From assembly GCF_026341775.1 (NCBI RefSeq), contig NZ_JAPEOB010000009.1, positions 1 through 50,703 on the forward strand: DNA of 50,703 bases, given 5' to 3'. Made by a program: the position numbers and the translations under genes. This document shows positions 29,369 through 38,800 of the stretch, piece after piece. Position 1 is the stretch's first letter. Each line of letters begins with the position of its first letter. A model generated the notes under the pieces. The model searched no databases. It had not been told where the DNA came from and was given only the letters and a program-made list of their open reading frames with translations. This stretch comes from Streptomyces sp. NBC_00654 (GTDB lineage Bacteria > Actinomycetota > Actinomycetes > Streptomycetales > Streptomycetaceae).

Positions 29369-30164
29369 GGCGCTGCAGACGGCGCTCACCGAGCGGTACG
29401 ACTCCCTGTCGACGTCGCTGCGGGCGCGGGTGATTCAGTTCGTCCTCGACGCGTTCGACAGCCTCGGCGGGCACCGCGACGGCGACGCCGCGGCGTACAT
29501 CGAGCAAGTGCTGCCGACCGTGCTCGCGGCGCAGGCGCAGATGGGGCAGATCACCGACGCGTACCTGTCGGCGATGATCGCCGACATGCTCGGCACCTCC
29601 GCGGCGCCGGTCGGCGTGCAACTGCCCGAGGCGCTGCGCGGCGTGCCGCCCGCAGAGGTCTACACGCGCCCGTTCGTCAGCACGTGGACGGCGCTCAGCA
29701 AGGGCAAGGCGTACGCGCAGGCGGTCAACGAGGGGCGTACGCGGCTGCTGTCCATCACCGAGACCGACCTGCAGCTCGCCCGTACGCACGCCGCGCAGCA
29801 GTCCATGCAGCGGGGCGGGGCGCGGTTCTTCCGGCGCCGGCTCACCGGTACGAAGAACTGCGCGCTGTGCACGTTGGCGAGCACACAGCGGTACCGGGTC
29901 GAGAACCTCATGCCGATTCACCCCGGCTGCGACTGCAAGGTCGAGCCGCTCGTCGGCAACAAGGATCCGGGGCACGTCATCGACGAGGCGCTGCTGCGCG
30001 AGGCGCACGACGCCGTCGCGAAAGGCACCGGGGAGTCGGATGCGGGCGGCCGCGCCCCCGACTATCGAGACGTGATCATCACTCGCCAACACGGCGAGTA
30101 CGGGCCGCTGCTCGCGGTTCGCCGACACGAGTTCACCGGCCCGGACGACGTTCCGAGCCCGTGA
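29361..30164 (+). CDS. MuF-like minor head protein
   Basis: The 267-residue protein has helical N-terminal parts and the MuF signature near residues 165-200: GTKNCALCTLASTQRY followed by LMPIHPGCDCKVEPLVG. MuF-like proteins attach to the portal and enter the capsid, where some carry toxins or ejection functions; here no extra toxin domain is visible after residue 200. The GTG start lies inside the portal 3' end. A gap of 60 bases follows before the scaffold. Confidence 0.88.
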   Translation: MGEALQTALTERYDSLSTSLRARVIQFVLDAFDSLGGHRDGDAAAYIEQVLPTVLAAQAQMGQITDAYLSAMIADMLGTSAAPVGVQLPEALRGVPPAEVYTRPFVSTWTALSKGKAYAQAVNEGRTRLLSITETDLQLARTHAAQQSMQRGGARFFRRRLTGTKNCALCTLASTQRYRVENLMPIHPGCDCKVEPLVGNKDPGHVIDEALLREAHDAVAKGTGESDAGGRAPDYRDVIITRQHGEYGPLLAVRRHEFTGPDDVPSP

Positions 30165-30223
30165 TCGACGCGCCGACACGGCGCACGCACCCGCTCACCC
30201 ACCCCGACACGGGAGACACCACC

Positions 30224-30967
30224 ATGCGCACGCGCACGCTGCCCAATCTGCCCGGCATCGAATCGGAAGCCGGCTGGTCGCACCCCTACGCGGTCACTCC
30301 GTTCTCGCCGTACTGGTACGCCGACGGCGGCGACGAGGGCGACCAGGACGACGACGGCGACGGCGACGGGTCCGACACGGACGACGACGACGGCGACGGC
30401 GACGAGGGCGGCGAGGGCGACGACAAGGCCGACGACAAGGCCGAGGCCGCGAAGTGGAAGGCGCTCGCGAAAAAGCACGAGGCGCGCGCGAAGGCGAACG
30501 CCGGGTCGGCGAAGGAACTCGCCCGGCTGAAGCGCGAGGGCATGAGCGAGGCCGACAAGAAGGTCGACGAGGCGGTCGCGGCCGCCGTGGCGCAGGAACG
30601 TGTGAAGTCCGGCGAGCGGGTCGCCCGCTCGGCGTTCCTGGCAGCCGCGAAGGGGCGTCTCGACAACGCGAAGGACGTCGCCGACGACGTCAACCTGCGC
30701 CGGTACGTCGACGACGACGGCGAGGTCGACGAGGACGCGATCGGCGAACTCGTCGACCGGCTCGCCCCGAAGAAGTCCGGCAAGGACGAGAACGACGAGG
30801 ACGACGACCGCGAGGGCGGGCGCGACACGCGCCGTCGCCGCGGCGGCGGATTCGACCAGGGAGCCCGCCGCGGCGGCAGCAAGAGCGGCAGCAGCAAGAG
30901 CGGCGGCGTCGACGCCGGCCGCGATCTGTACCGCGAGCTGCTCGGCAAGGGTTCCGACAAGAGCTGA
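30224..30967 (+). CDS. Scaffolding protein
   Basis: Encodes 247 residues behind GGGAG. An acidic low-complexity stretch (residues about 37-70, e.g. DGSDTDDDDGDGDEGGEGDD) is followed by a long coiled helix (KWKALAKKHEARAKANAGSA, KRE GMSEADKKVDEAVAAAV) and a basic C-terminus rich in Gly/Ser/Arg that would contact the capsid protein. Composition and place between MuF-like and decoration genes match siphovirus scaffolds. No protease gene is present in the head module, so removal may depend on exit or host protease. Confidence 0.88.
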   Translation: MRTRTLPNLPGIESEAGWSHPYAVTPFSPYWYADGGDEGDQDDDGDGDGSDTDDDDGDGDEGGEGDDKADDKAEAAKWKALAKKHEARAKANAGSAKELARLKREGMSEADKKVDEAVAAAVAQERVKSGERVARSAFLAAAKGRLDNAKDVADDVNLRRYVDDDGEVDEDAIGELVDRLAPKKSGKDENDEDDDREGGRDTRRRRGGGFDQGARRGGSKSGSSKSGGVDAGRDLYRELLGKGSDKS

Positions 30968-30986
30968 ACACACGGAGGACAGACTC

Positions 30987-31379
30987 ATGATTCTCGGTCA
31001 GACGACTGAGATGTTCGGGTCGGACGATCAGTCGTGGCTCGGGTCCGCGCATGGCACGGACTCGACCGAGACGATCTCGCTCGACACCTCGGCATTCACC
31101 AAGGCCACCCACTACCCCGACGGGTATTTCAAGTCGGGCATCCCGCTCGGCGAGATCACCGCGACGCCGGGCAAGTACGGGCCCTACGACAACGCCGCAG
31201 TTGACGGACGGGCGACCCTCGTCGGGTTCCTGTACGCCGCGGTCAAGGCGCCCGACGTCACCACCGTTGACCCGTCGGCCGCGATGCTCACGCACGGCAA
31301 GGTGCGCGCCTCGCGACTGCCCGTCGCGGTCGACGCCGCCGGCAAGACCGACGTTGCCGGCTCGATCCGGTTCGTCTGA
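30987..31379 (+). CDS. Head decoration protein
   Basis: The 130-residue beta-rich protein resembles lambda gpD-type capsid-stabilising proteins: SAFTKATHYPDGYFKSGIPL followed by GEITATPGKYGPYDN and GRATLVGFLYAAVK, with a final VRASRLPVAVDAAGKT. GGAGG lies nine bases upstream of the ATG. Its place between scaffold and major capsid genes is the standard one. Confidence 0.85.
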   Translation: MILGQTTEMFGSDDQSWLGSAHGTDSTETISLDTSAFTKATHYPDGYFKSGIPLGEITATPGKYGPYDNAAVDGRATLVGFLYAAVKAPDVTTVDPSAAMLTHGKVRASRLPVAVDAAGKTDVAGSIRFV

Positions 31380-31395
31380 GAGGGGATGATCTGAG

Positions 31396-32448
31396 ATGAG
31401 CTGGACTCTCGACACTGAGTTCATCGAACCGACCGAACTCACCGGCCTGATTCGGGCCGCGCTCGCCGACCTGCAGGTGAACCGCTTCACGCTCTCGCGG
31501 TGGCTCCCGAACGTCGAGGTCGACGACATCGCGTACGAGTACACCAAGGGTGGCGGCGGGCTCGCCGAGACCGCCTCGTTCCGCTCGTGGGACGCCGAGA
31601 GCAAGATCGGCCGCCGCGAGGGGATCGGCAAGGTCATGGGCGAGCTGCCCCCGATCTCCGAAAAGATCCCGCTGAACGAGTACGACCGGCTGCGGCTGCG
31701 GAAGCTCGACCAGAACGACGAGCGCGTGCTGCGGCTGATCGCTCGTGACGCGCAGCGCCTCGCCCGCAACATCGGCGCGCGGTTCGAGGTCGTGCGCGGG
31801 CAGGCGCTCGTGAACGCGCAGGCTCCGGTCACCGAGCTGCAGCAGACCGTCGACTTTGGCCGGTCCGCCTCGCACTCGGTCGTCGCCGCGACGCTGTGGT
31901 CGGACCATGCGAACGCGACGCCGCTCACCGATCTGCGCTCGTGGGTCAACACCTACGAGGACACGAACGGCGAGTCGCCGGCCGTGATCCTCGCGCCGAA
32001 CGCGGTCGTCGAGCACTTCGCGATGTGCGAGCAGGTGATTCGGCAGGTGTTCCCGCTCGCCCCGGCGGGCACGGCGCCGATGCTGAACGCCGAGCAGGCG
32101 AACAGTGTGCTGCGCTCGCTGAACCTGCCGCCGTTCGAGGTATACGACGCTCGCGTCAAGGTCGACGGCGTCTCGACCCGGATCACGCCGGCGAACGCGA
32201 TCGCGCTGCTGCCCGAGGCGGGCGCGACGACTGCAGGGCAGCCGACCGAACTCGGGGCGACGCTGCTCGGCACGACCGCCGAGGCGCTCGAATCCGAGTA
32301 CAGCCTCGTCGCGAGCGAGCAGCCCGGCGTCGTCGCGGCGACGTACAAGAGCAAGGATCCGATCCGGCTGTGGACGCACGCCGCGGCGGTCGGTCTGCCG
32401 ATCCTGCGCGAGCCGAACCTGACGTTCAAGGCGCAGGTGATCGCATGA
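31396..32448 (+). CDS. Major capsid protein (lambda gpE-like)
   Basis: The 350-residue protein begins with ELTGLIRAALADLQVNRFTL and the strand RWLPNVEVDDIAYEYTKGGG, typical of the lambda gpE branch of the HK97 fold, and includes the spine-helix region NDERVLRLIARDAQRLARNI. The C-terminal P-domain region has VSTRITPANAIALLPEAG and PIRLWTHAAAVGLPILREP. It assembles the icosahedral shell. No N-terminal delta domain of HK97 type is seen, in agreement with a separate scaffold gene. Confidence 0.93.
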   Translation: MSWTLDTEFIEPTELTGLIRAALADLQVNRFTLSRWLPNVEVDDIAYEYTKGGGGLAETASFRSWDAESKIGRREGIGKVMGELPPISEKIPLNEYDRLRLRKLDQNDERVLRLIARDAQRLARNIGARFEVVRGQALVNAQAPVTELQQTVDFGRSASHSVVAATLWSDHANATPLTDLRSWVNTYEDTNGESPAVILAPNAVVEHFAMCEQVIRQVFPLAPAGTAPMLNAEQANSVLRSLNLPPFEVYDARVKVDGVSTRITPANAIALLPEAGATTAGQPTELGATLLGTTAEALESEYSLVASEQPGVVAATYKSKDPIRLWTHAAAVGLPILREPNLTFKAQVIA

Positions 32449-32774
32449 GCGGGCGGCGACTGATCGCGTACGTGCACGTCGACGGCACGGCGTACGGGCC
32501 CGACAGCGAGGTGCCGCCGGGGGTGGCGAAGCGGATCGGCGAGCACGCGTGGGCCGACGCTGATTCCTCGGCCGAGGCGCCCACGCCCACGGGCGCGGGC
32601 GGCGGGTCGGGTGACGAGGCGCCGCCTCGCTCGGGCCGCGGCTCGGGCGTCGACGCATGGCGGGCGTTCGCCGAGCAGCACGACGTCGAGGTCGCCGCCG
32701 ACGCGAGCCGCGAGGACATCATCGCGGCCGCCGAGGCGGCCGGCGTCGTCGAGCCCGAGCAGCCGAAGGAGTAG
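32445..32774 (+). CDS. Small head-associated protein with SAP/Rho-N-like end
   Basis: A 109-residue protein coupled to the capsid gene (ATGA). Its N-terminal 45 residues (RRLIAYVHVDGTAYGPDSEV PPGVAKRIGEHAW) are typical of small proteins after actinophage capsid genes. A Gly/Ser/Pro linker contains the 25-bp dispersed palindrome. The C-terminus (WRAFAEQHDVEVAADASRED, then IIAAAEAAGVV) resembles a short SAP or Rho-N-type helical DNA-binding unit. Function unknown. Confidence 0.75.
   Translation: MSGRRLIAYVHVDGTAYGPDSEVPPGVAKRIGEHAWADADSSAEAPTPTGAGGGSGDEAPPRSGRGSGVDAWRAFAEQHDVEVAADASREDIIAAAEAAGVVEPEQPKE
32577..32601. repeat. Dispersed palindrome, copy 4 (identical to copy 2)
   Basis: The 25 bp equal those at 11690-11714. 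The repeat occupies the linker of a head gene and encodes APTPTGAG. It is flanked by unrelated sequence, so only the repeat is shared. Confidence 0.7.
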
Positions 32775-32778
32775 GGCG

Positions 32779-33195
32779 GTGGCGGCGTTCGCAACAGTCG
32801 ACGACTACACCGCGCGCGCCGCCGTCACCCTCGCCGAGGGCAGCCCGAAACGGGCGCAGGTCGAGGCGTACCTCGACGACGCAACGGCGATCATGCGGCG
32901 GCACATCCCTACCGGGCACACGCCCGACGAGGCGACGCTGCGGGCGATCTGCGTCGCGGTCGTCCGCCGGGTCATGGCCAACCCCGGCGGGTACCGGCAG
33001 CGCACGATCGGGCAGTACTCCGAGTCGCTCGGGGAGGACGGCGGGCTGTACCTCACCGAGGACGAGATCGCCCAACTGCAGCCCGAGGACGCGACCGACC
33101 CGGACGCCGACACGGCGTACTCGCTCACCCTCGTCGACGAGGGGCTGCCAGGTTGGCGCCCCGATCCGGCGTGCTTCGGGCGGCGGTTGCTGTGA
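32779..33195 (+). CDS. Head-tail connector (HK97 gp6-like)
   Basis: GTG 32779 has AAGGAG seven bases upstream. The 138-residue protein is helical (VDDYTARAAVTLAEGSPKRA, AYLDDATAIMRRHIPTGH, LRAICVAVVRRVMANPGG), followed by GYRQRTIGQYSESLGE. This is the standard motif of gp6-type adaptor proteins that form a ring under the portal. It is coupled to the next gene (GTGA). Confidence 0.85.
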   Translation: MAAFATVDDYTARAAVTLAEGSPKRAQVEAYLDDATAIMRRHIPTGHTPDEATLRAICVAVVRRVMANPGGYRQRTIGQYSESLGEDGGLYLTEDEIAQLQPEDATDPDADTAYSLTLVDEGLPGWRPDPACFGRRLL

Positions 33196-33551
33196 TCCCC
33201 GACGAGCTGCTGCCGCACCTCGTCGACGTCGAGCATCCCGGCACGACGACCGACCGGTACGACAACGAGGTCGACGACTGGTCGCCGGGCGCGACGATGC
33301 ACGCCGAGGTCGCCGCGTGGCTGCAGCAGAACACGGGCGCCGAGGACACCGACCAGCGGTCGGCACAGATCGGCGAATGGCTCATGATCTGCAACCCGGT
33401 CGACACCGCGGGCGGCTCGCTCACGGTGCACGGCTCGGCCCGCGTGCAGTGGGGCGAGCTGTCGTTCGAGGTGATCGGCCCACCCGGTCCGGCCTACACG
33501 CCGGCCGAGTTCCACCACTACGAGATCAGGCTCAAGAGCGTCGAGGGGTGA
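33192..33551 (+). CDS. Head closure / neck protein
   Basis: The 119-residue beta-rich protein has VDVEHPGTTTDRYDNEVDDW, VAAWLQQNTGAEDTDQRSAQ and GEWLMICNPVD, the pattern of head-tail stopper proteins that follow the gp6-like connector. It would close the DNA-filled head before tail joining. The GTG start overlaps the preceding stop. Confidence 0.8.
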   Translation: MIPDELLPHLVDVEHPGTTTDRYDNEVDDWSPGATMHAEVAAWLQQNTGAEDTDQRSAQIGEWLMICNPVDTAGGSLTVHGSARVQWGELSFEVIGPPGPAYTPAEFHHYEIRLKSVEG

Positions 33552-33557
33552 CCGGCC

Positions 33558-33824
33558 GTGACAGCAAGGTTCGTGCCCAACCGGCGGAACATCGCCTCGT
33601 TCCTGCGCACGCCAGAAATGCGGGCGCTGATCGAGCGGAAGACGAGGGCAGTCGCCGCCGCGGCCGCCTCGGCATCCGAGGCTGACGGGCAGTTCCGAGT
33701 CGACGTCGAGACCGGCGATCGCCGGGCCCGAGGCGCCGTGATCGGCGACTACTCGACCAACGACCCCGAGGTGTCGCGGCGGGCACTGCTGCGCGCCCTC
33801 GACGCCGCACGCGGGGTCGACTGA
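33558..33824 (+). CDS. HK97 gp10-like tail-joining protein
   Basis: The 88-residue protein starts FVPNRRNIASFLRTPEMRAL with a helix of Ala-rich type (KTRAVAAAAASASEA), then strands VDVETGDRRARGAVIGDYST and a helix RRALLRALDAA. This is the compact form of HK97-gp10-like neck proteins in actinophages. Its last base is shared with the ATG of the next gene. Confidence 0.8.
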   Translation: MTARFVPNRRNIASFLRTPEMRALIERKTRAVAAAAASASEADGQFRVDVETGDRRARGAVIGDYSTNDPEVSRRALLRALDAARGVD

Positions 33825-34231
33825 TGGCGGCGCCGGTCGAGTTCCCCGACGGCGTCGACATCGTGCGCCGGTACCTGCGCGAGGCGCTCGTCGAGCGAGG
33901 CGACGCCGTGCCGGTCGTCACCCGCGTGCCGAGTACGAGGCCGGCTCGGTTCGTACGGATCGAGCGGGTCGGCGGCAGCCGGCTCGACCGGATCACAGAC
34001 CGGCCGCGGCTGGACATCCACTGTTGGGGGCCCGACGAGGGCGCCGTCGCCGACCTCGTCAAGGTCGTGCGGGCGCTCGTGTTCGCGATCCCAGGGTGGC
34101 GCGGCGCGGTGGCGTACGACGTCGTCGACGTCGGCGGGCCGGACTCGGCGCCCGACCCGGTGAGCGGGCAGGAACGCAGCTCGTTCGCCGTCGAGGTGTC
34201 CCTGCGCGGCAAGGCGCTCGCCGCCCCCTGA
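33824..34231 (+). CDS. Tail terminator protein
   Basis: The 135-residue alpha/beta protein (PDGVDIVRRYLREALVERG, ARFVRIERVGGSRLDRITDR, PRLDIHCWGPDEGAVADLVK, SFAVEVSLRGKAL) follows the tail-terminator fold of lambda gpU type, which caps the tail tube and fits it to the head. It stands in the expected place, immediately before the major tail gene but separated from it by a terminator-like hairpin. Confidence 0.82.
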   Translation: MAAPVEFPDGVDIVRRYLREALVERGDAVPVVTRVPSTRPARFVRIERVGGSRLDRITDRPRLDIHCWGPDEGAVADLVKVVRALVFAIPGWRGAVAYDVVDVGGPDSAPDPVSGQERSSFAVEVSLRGKALAAP

Positions 34232-34259
34232 TCACGGCTCACCCGCCCCCAGACACCGC

Positions 34260-34290
34260 ACCCCCGGACCGCTCGACGGCCGGGGGTTTC
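34260..34290 (+). terminator. Hairpin upstream of the major tail gene
   Basis: ACCCCCGG (34260-34267) pairs with CCGGGGGT (34280-34287), with an inner CCG/CGG and a one-base bulge, followed by TTTCCC. It resembles a partial terminator or an mRNA-stabilising structure. It stands five bases before the ribosome site of the major tail gene, whose product is needed in large amounts. Confidence 0.55.
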
Positions 34291-34308
34291 CCACGGAGGA
34301 ACCCCATC

Positions 34309-34947
34309 ATGAGCACACCTCTTGAGACCGGGCTGCACACCGAGTACATCCGCAAGCAGCTCGTACAGGCCGTGTTCGCCGCCGACTACTCGGCAGCCGC
34401 GGTCACCGCACCGTTCACGCCGGCGACCGGCGTACTTGCGGCGATCCCTGTCGGGTACGTGCCGGTCGGCTACACCACCGACGACGGACTGACGTTCACG
34501 TCCGATCTGTCCATGTCCGACGTCACCTCGTCGCAGTCCGTCGAGCCGACCCGCTCGGACGTCGAATCGGACGTGCTGTCGGCGCAGTTCGCGCCGCAGG
34601 AGACGAACGCGGCGACCATCGCCCTGTTCGAGGGGCTGCCGCTCGCGGGTACGGGCGCGCTGCCCGCGATGGGCGAGGCGTGGACGTGGGACCGGGCGGC
34701 GAGCCCGGCAAACCCGTTCCGCCGGCTGCTGTTCATCGGGCTCGACTACGGCGACGACGGCGGAGAGATCTACGTCGTCAAGTTCTTCCCGCGCGCCCGG
34801 CTCACCTCGAAGGACGACGAGCAGTGGGCGCGCAGCACGGAGACGCAGCGCCCGGTCACCTTCAACGCCTACCGCGACTCGGTCGTCGGCACCTCGTGCC
34901 GCAACTGGGTCGACGGTCCGGGGTGGCGCTCCCTGGCCACTCCGTAA
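34309..34947 (+). CDS. Major tail protein
   Basis: CGGAGGA lies eight bases before the ATG. The 212-residue beta-rich protein contains FTPATGVLAAIPVGYVPVGY, a middle NAATIALFEGLPL, and the C-terminal ARLTSKDDEQWARSTETQRP VTFNAYRDSVVGTS pattern shared by actinophage tube proteins. It polymerises into the tail tube. The gene is flanked by a hairpin on each side, giving it its own mRNA segment. Confidence 0.9.
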   Translation: MSTPLETGLHTEYIRKQLVQAVFAADYSAAAVTAPFTPATGVLAAIPVGYVPVGYTTDDGLTFTSDLSMSDVTSSQSVEPTRSDVESDVLSAQFAPQETNAATIALFEGLPLAGTGALPAMGEAWTWDRAASPANPFRRLLFIGLDYGDDGGEIYVVKFFPRARLTSKDDEQWARSTETQRPVTFNAYRDSVVGTSCRNWVDGPGWRSLATP

Positions 34948-34960
34948 CCCTCCCCTGATC

Positions 34961-35006
34961 GGGCGGGGGGCGGCGGTTCTGGGTGAGCCCCGACCGCCCC
35001 TCGCCC
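34961..35006 (+). terminator. Hairpin downstream of the major tail gene
   Basis: GGGCGGGGGGCGGCGG (34961-34976) pairs with CCGACCGCCCCTCGCCC region (34990-35006) with one G-T and one mismatch. It lies 14 bases after the stop. It is likely a partial terminator limiting readthrough into the tail chaperone and tape-measure genes. Confidence 0.55.
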
Positions 35007-35048
35007 TCACATGCTCACCCGCAGCTCACCCGAGAGAGAGACACGATC

Positions 35049-35381
35049 ATGAGCAAGCCCAACGGCAAGCGGTACCGGCTGGAGACCGTCAAGCGCTCGT
35101 ACGTCGACGCGGTCGGCGGCGAGCGGGTCGAGTTCGAGGTCGGGCCCGAGGAAGCGCCCGCCGTGTTCAGCTTCCCGCACCCGATCTTCACGCCCGACGA
35201 CATGCAGCGCGAACTCAACGGCGCGCAGGGCGACGAGGCCGGCGCGCGCATCCTGCTCGGCGACCAGTACGACGAGTTCATCGCGGCCGGCGGCGACGTC
35301 AACGGCGTGATGCTGCTGTACGTCGGCATCCGCAATGAGGCGCAGGACAAGGTGCAGAAGGTGCGCCCTACGAAGGGGTAG
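35049..35381 (+). CDS. Tail assembly chaperone, short form
   Basis: This 110-residue protein (KRYRLETVKRSYVDAVGGER, PAVFSFPHPIFTPDDMQREL, GARILLGDQYDEFIAAGGDV, ending KVRPTKG) has the layout of lambda gpG-type chaperones. GAGAGAG is upstream of the ATG. The stop TAG at 35379-35381 follows a G4 run. The downstream segment in the -1 frame stays open to 35839 and lacks its own start, so a -1 frameshift should make a longer fusion, as in most long-tailed phages. Confidence 0.88.
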   Translation: MSKPNGKRYRLETVKRSYVDAVGGERVEFEVGPEEAPAVFSFPHPIFTPDDMQRELNGAQGDEAGARILLGDQYDEFIAAGGDVNGVMLLYVGIRNEAQDKVQKVRPTKG

Positions 35382-35839
35382 GGACCGGCGACGACGTCGT
35401 CGAGACCTACACGTACAGCGTCCTCGACGTCCTCGGCGAGCACCCCGAGGCAGTCGAGGCAGACCTCGCCCACCACTACCCCGAGCACGGGCCGGGCGGA
35501 CCGCTCGCCGCCTACTGGCGAGGCGAGATCACGCTGCGACTGCTGCGCGTCCTGGTCGAGAACCTGCCCCCGGACGGCGCTACCGCCCGCGCGAACAACG
35601 GGCACGCGTGGCGGCAGATCGACTACGCGGCCGCCGACAGCCGCGATCTGCTCGCGCTGCTGCTGACGGCGTTCGTCAACGCCAACCGCGACCCGAAGAA
35701 GAGCGGCAGTCCGCTGCCGTGGCCTCAACCGTCGTGGCGGCCGGGCGACCCGGTGCCCGACGAGGACAAGGCCGACCAGGACAAGGCGCGCGCGAAAGCG
35801 GCGTACGAGCACATCCTCGCGCAGACCAAGGGGGAATGA
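35376..35839 (+). CDS. Tail assembly chaperone, frameshift extension
   Basis: Read in the -1 frame relative to the gene at 35049, this stretch encodes about 150 residues: ETYTYSVLDVLGEHPEAVEA, LAAYWRGEITLRLLRVLVE, DYAAADSRDLLALLLTAFVN, and an acidic-basic tail EDKADQDKARAKAAYEHILA. These are the conserved features of gpT-type extensions. There is no start codon with a ribosome site. The likely slip is at AAGGGGTAG (35373-35381), where a GGG codon can re-pair with GGG one base back while the stop waits in the A site. The stop is four bases before the tape-measure ATG. Confidence 0.8.
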
Positions 35840-35842
35840 CGT

Positions 35843-38800
35843 ATGCCGGTCGAGGTCGGCGTCGGGTACGTGTCCGTCGTGCCCGAGGCACGCGGGTTCG
35901 GCCGGCAACTCAATCAGCAGATCAGCGGCGAGTCGGCACGGGCCGGCACCTCGGCCGGGCAGGACGCCGGGCAGGGGTTCCTCGGCGGCATCGGCGGCGC
36001 CCTGAAGAAGGGCGTCGTCGGCGTCGCCGCCGGGGCGGGCGTGCTGTTCGCCGCCGGGTTCGCCGAGGCGGTCGAGCAGGACAAGAGCAACGCGAAGTTG
36101 GGCGCGCAGCTCGGGCTCACCGAGAAGGAGTCGGCGCGCGCCGGGAAGATCGCGGGCTCGGTCTACTCCAAGGGGTACGGCGAGTCGATCGACCAGGTAA
36201 ACGACTCGCTCAAGGCGCTCGCGCAGAACGGCGTCGCCTCGATCAACGCCCCGAAGAAGGAAATCGCCGGGCTCAGCAAGGCGGCGCTGAACCTCGCCGA
36301 GACGTTCGACGCCGATGTCGGCGAGTCGACAAAGGCGGTCGGGCAGCTCATCCGGACCGGGCTCGTCAAGGACGGTAAAGCCGGATTCGATCTGCTCACG
36401 GCCGGGTTCCAGTCAGGCGCCGATAAGGCCGGCGACCTGATCGACACGGTCAACGAGTACTCGACGCAATGGCGCAAGGCTGGTCTGTCGGGCTCGACCG
36501 CGATCGGTCTGATCAATCAGGGGTTGCAGGCGGGTGCCCGCGACGGCGACCTCGTCGCCGACAGCATCAAAGAGTTCTCGATCCGGGCGGTCGACGGCAG
36601 CAAGACGTCGGCGGCCGGGTTCAAGATGCTCGGGCTCAACGCCGACGACATGGCGGCGAAGTTCGCCAAGGGTGGCAAGTCCGCGAACGGCGTGCTCGAC
36701 CTCACCCTCGACCGGCTGCGCGGGATCAAGGATCCGGTTCTGCAGTCGCAGGCGGCGGTCGCGCTCTTCGGAACGCAGAGCGAGGATCTCGGGCAGGCGT
36801 TGTTCGCGCTCGACCCGAGCAAGGCGGCCGACGGGCTCGGCAAGGTCGGCGGCGCGGCCGACAAGATGGGCAAGACCCTGCACAACACCGCCGCGAATCA
36901 GATCGAGGTGTTCAAGCGGCAGGCGCTGCAGGGGCTCGCCAACTTCGCGGACAAGTACGCGCTGCCCGCGCTCAAGACGTTCGGGCAGTTCCTGAACACG
37001 TACGTGCTGCCGCCCGCACAGAAGGTCGGCGGCGCCCTCGTGAGCGTCCTCGTGCCCGCCGCGAAGGGTGTCGGCGACGCGTTCGCCGGCGGCGTGCAGT
37101 GGGTCAAGGAATACGGCGCGTGGCTCATCCCGCTCGGCGTCGCGATCGGCGGCGTCGCCGTCGTGGCCGGCGCCTCGACGATCGCCACGTGGGGCATGAC
37201 TGCCGCGTTCTCGATCTATCGCGGCGTGATCCTCGCGGTGACCGCGGTCACCCGCGGGTGGGCCGTGGCGCAGGGCATCTTGAACGCGGTCATGTCGGCG
37301 AACCCCGTCGGTCTGATCGTCGTCGGGATCCTGGCACTCGTCGCCGCCGCGATCGTCGCGTACAACAAGGTGACTTGGTTCCGGACCGCGGTACAGGCGG
37401 CGTGGGCCGGGATAAAAGCCGGCTGGGATCTGCTGTGGAACGGGGCACTCAAGCCAGGGTTCGAGTACCTCAAGATCGGACTGCAGGCGATCGGCACGGC
37501 CGCGGTGTGGCTGTGGTCGACGGTCCTGTCGCCGGTTTTCTCGGCGATCGCGACCGCGGGCAAGGTGCTGTTCACCGTCCTCGCCGTCATCGTGATTGCG
37601 CCGCTCGTGATCGCGTTCAAGGCGCTCGGCGCGATCGCCGGGTGGCTGTGGAACAACGCGATCGGCCCGGCGTTCCGAGGGATCGTCGCGCTCGCCTCGT
37701 GGTGGTGGGCCGGCGTCAAGGTCTATTTCGGGTTCGTCAAGGCCGGTCTGTCCGCCCTCGGCGCCGCCGCCTCGTGGCTGTGGAACAAGGCGATCGCGCC
37801 GGCGTTCCGCGGGATCGTGACGCTCGCCTCGTGGTGGTGGAGCGGCGTCAAGGTCTATTTCGAGTACGTCAAGACAGGACTGCGCGCGGTCGGTTCGGTC
37901 GGCACGTGGCTGTGGAAGAACGCGATCAAGCCGGCGTTCGAGGGGATCAGTTCGGTCGCCTCGTGGCTGTATAACAACGCGCTCAAGCCGCAGTTCGACA
38001 GGATCAAGAGCGCCGTACGGCTGGTCGGCGACGCGTTCGGCAAGGCTAAGGACGCGATCGGCACGGCGTTCGGCAAGATCAAGTCGCTCACGAAAACACC
38101 CGTCAACTTTGTAATTGAATGGGTGTATACGAAGGGCATTAAAGCGGTCTGGGATAAGGTCGCCGGTTTTGTCGGTCTCGGCAAGCTGCCGGCCGCTCCG
38201 AAGCTGCTCGCCGAGGGCGGCCGCACTCACGGCGGCGTTCCCGGTAGGGACTCGATCCCGGCGCTGATGATGGCCGACGAGTTCGTCGTCAAGCGGTCGT
38301 CCGCCCGCAAGATCGGGTTCGGCGCCCTGAACTACATCAACCAAACCGGCGAGCTGCCGGTACAGAAGTTCGCCGGCGGCGGCGTCGTCGACACGCTCAA
38401 GGGTTGGGGCGGGTCGGCGGTCGACTGGACGGTCGACAAGGCGAAGAAGGTCGGCGGCGTCGTGATGGACGGCGTCGACTTCCTGTCGAACCCCGGCAAG
38501 CTGTGGGAGAAGGCAACCAAGTTCATCCGCGACAAGATCGCGAAGATCGGGCAGAGCAGGGTCGCGCAGATGATCGGCAAGGTGCCGATCAAGATGCTGT
38601 CGAGCCTGAAAGACAAGGTCGTCAACGCCGCGACGAGCATGTTCGGCGGCTCGTCGGGAGACATCGGCGGCTCGGGCGTCAAGCGCTGGTCGTCGGTCGT
38701 GCTGCAGGCGCTCAAGCTCGTCGGGCAACCGTCGAGCCTGCTCGGGATCACCCTGCGCCGGATGAACCAAGAGAGCGGCGGTAACCCGCGCGCGATCAAC

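Noticed and set aside
29361..30164. MuF-like protein as a polymorphic toxin carrier
   Set aside because: After the GCDC signature only about 65 low-complexity residues remain, too few for a toxin domain.
35335..36378. 347-codon plus-strand frame across the tail chaperone and tape-measure start
   Set aside because: Arg-rich nonsense frame; the -1 frame chaperone extension and the tape measure explain the same DNA.
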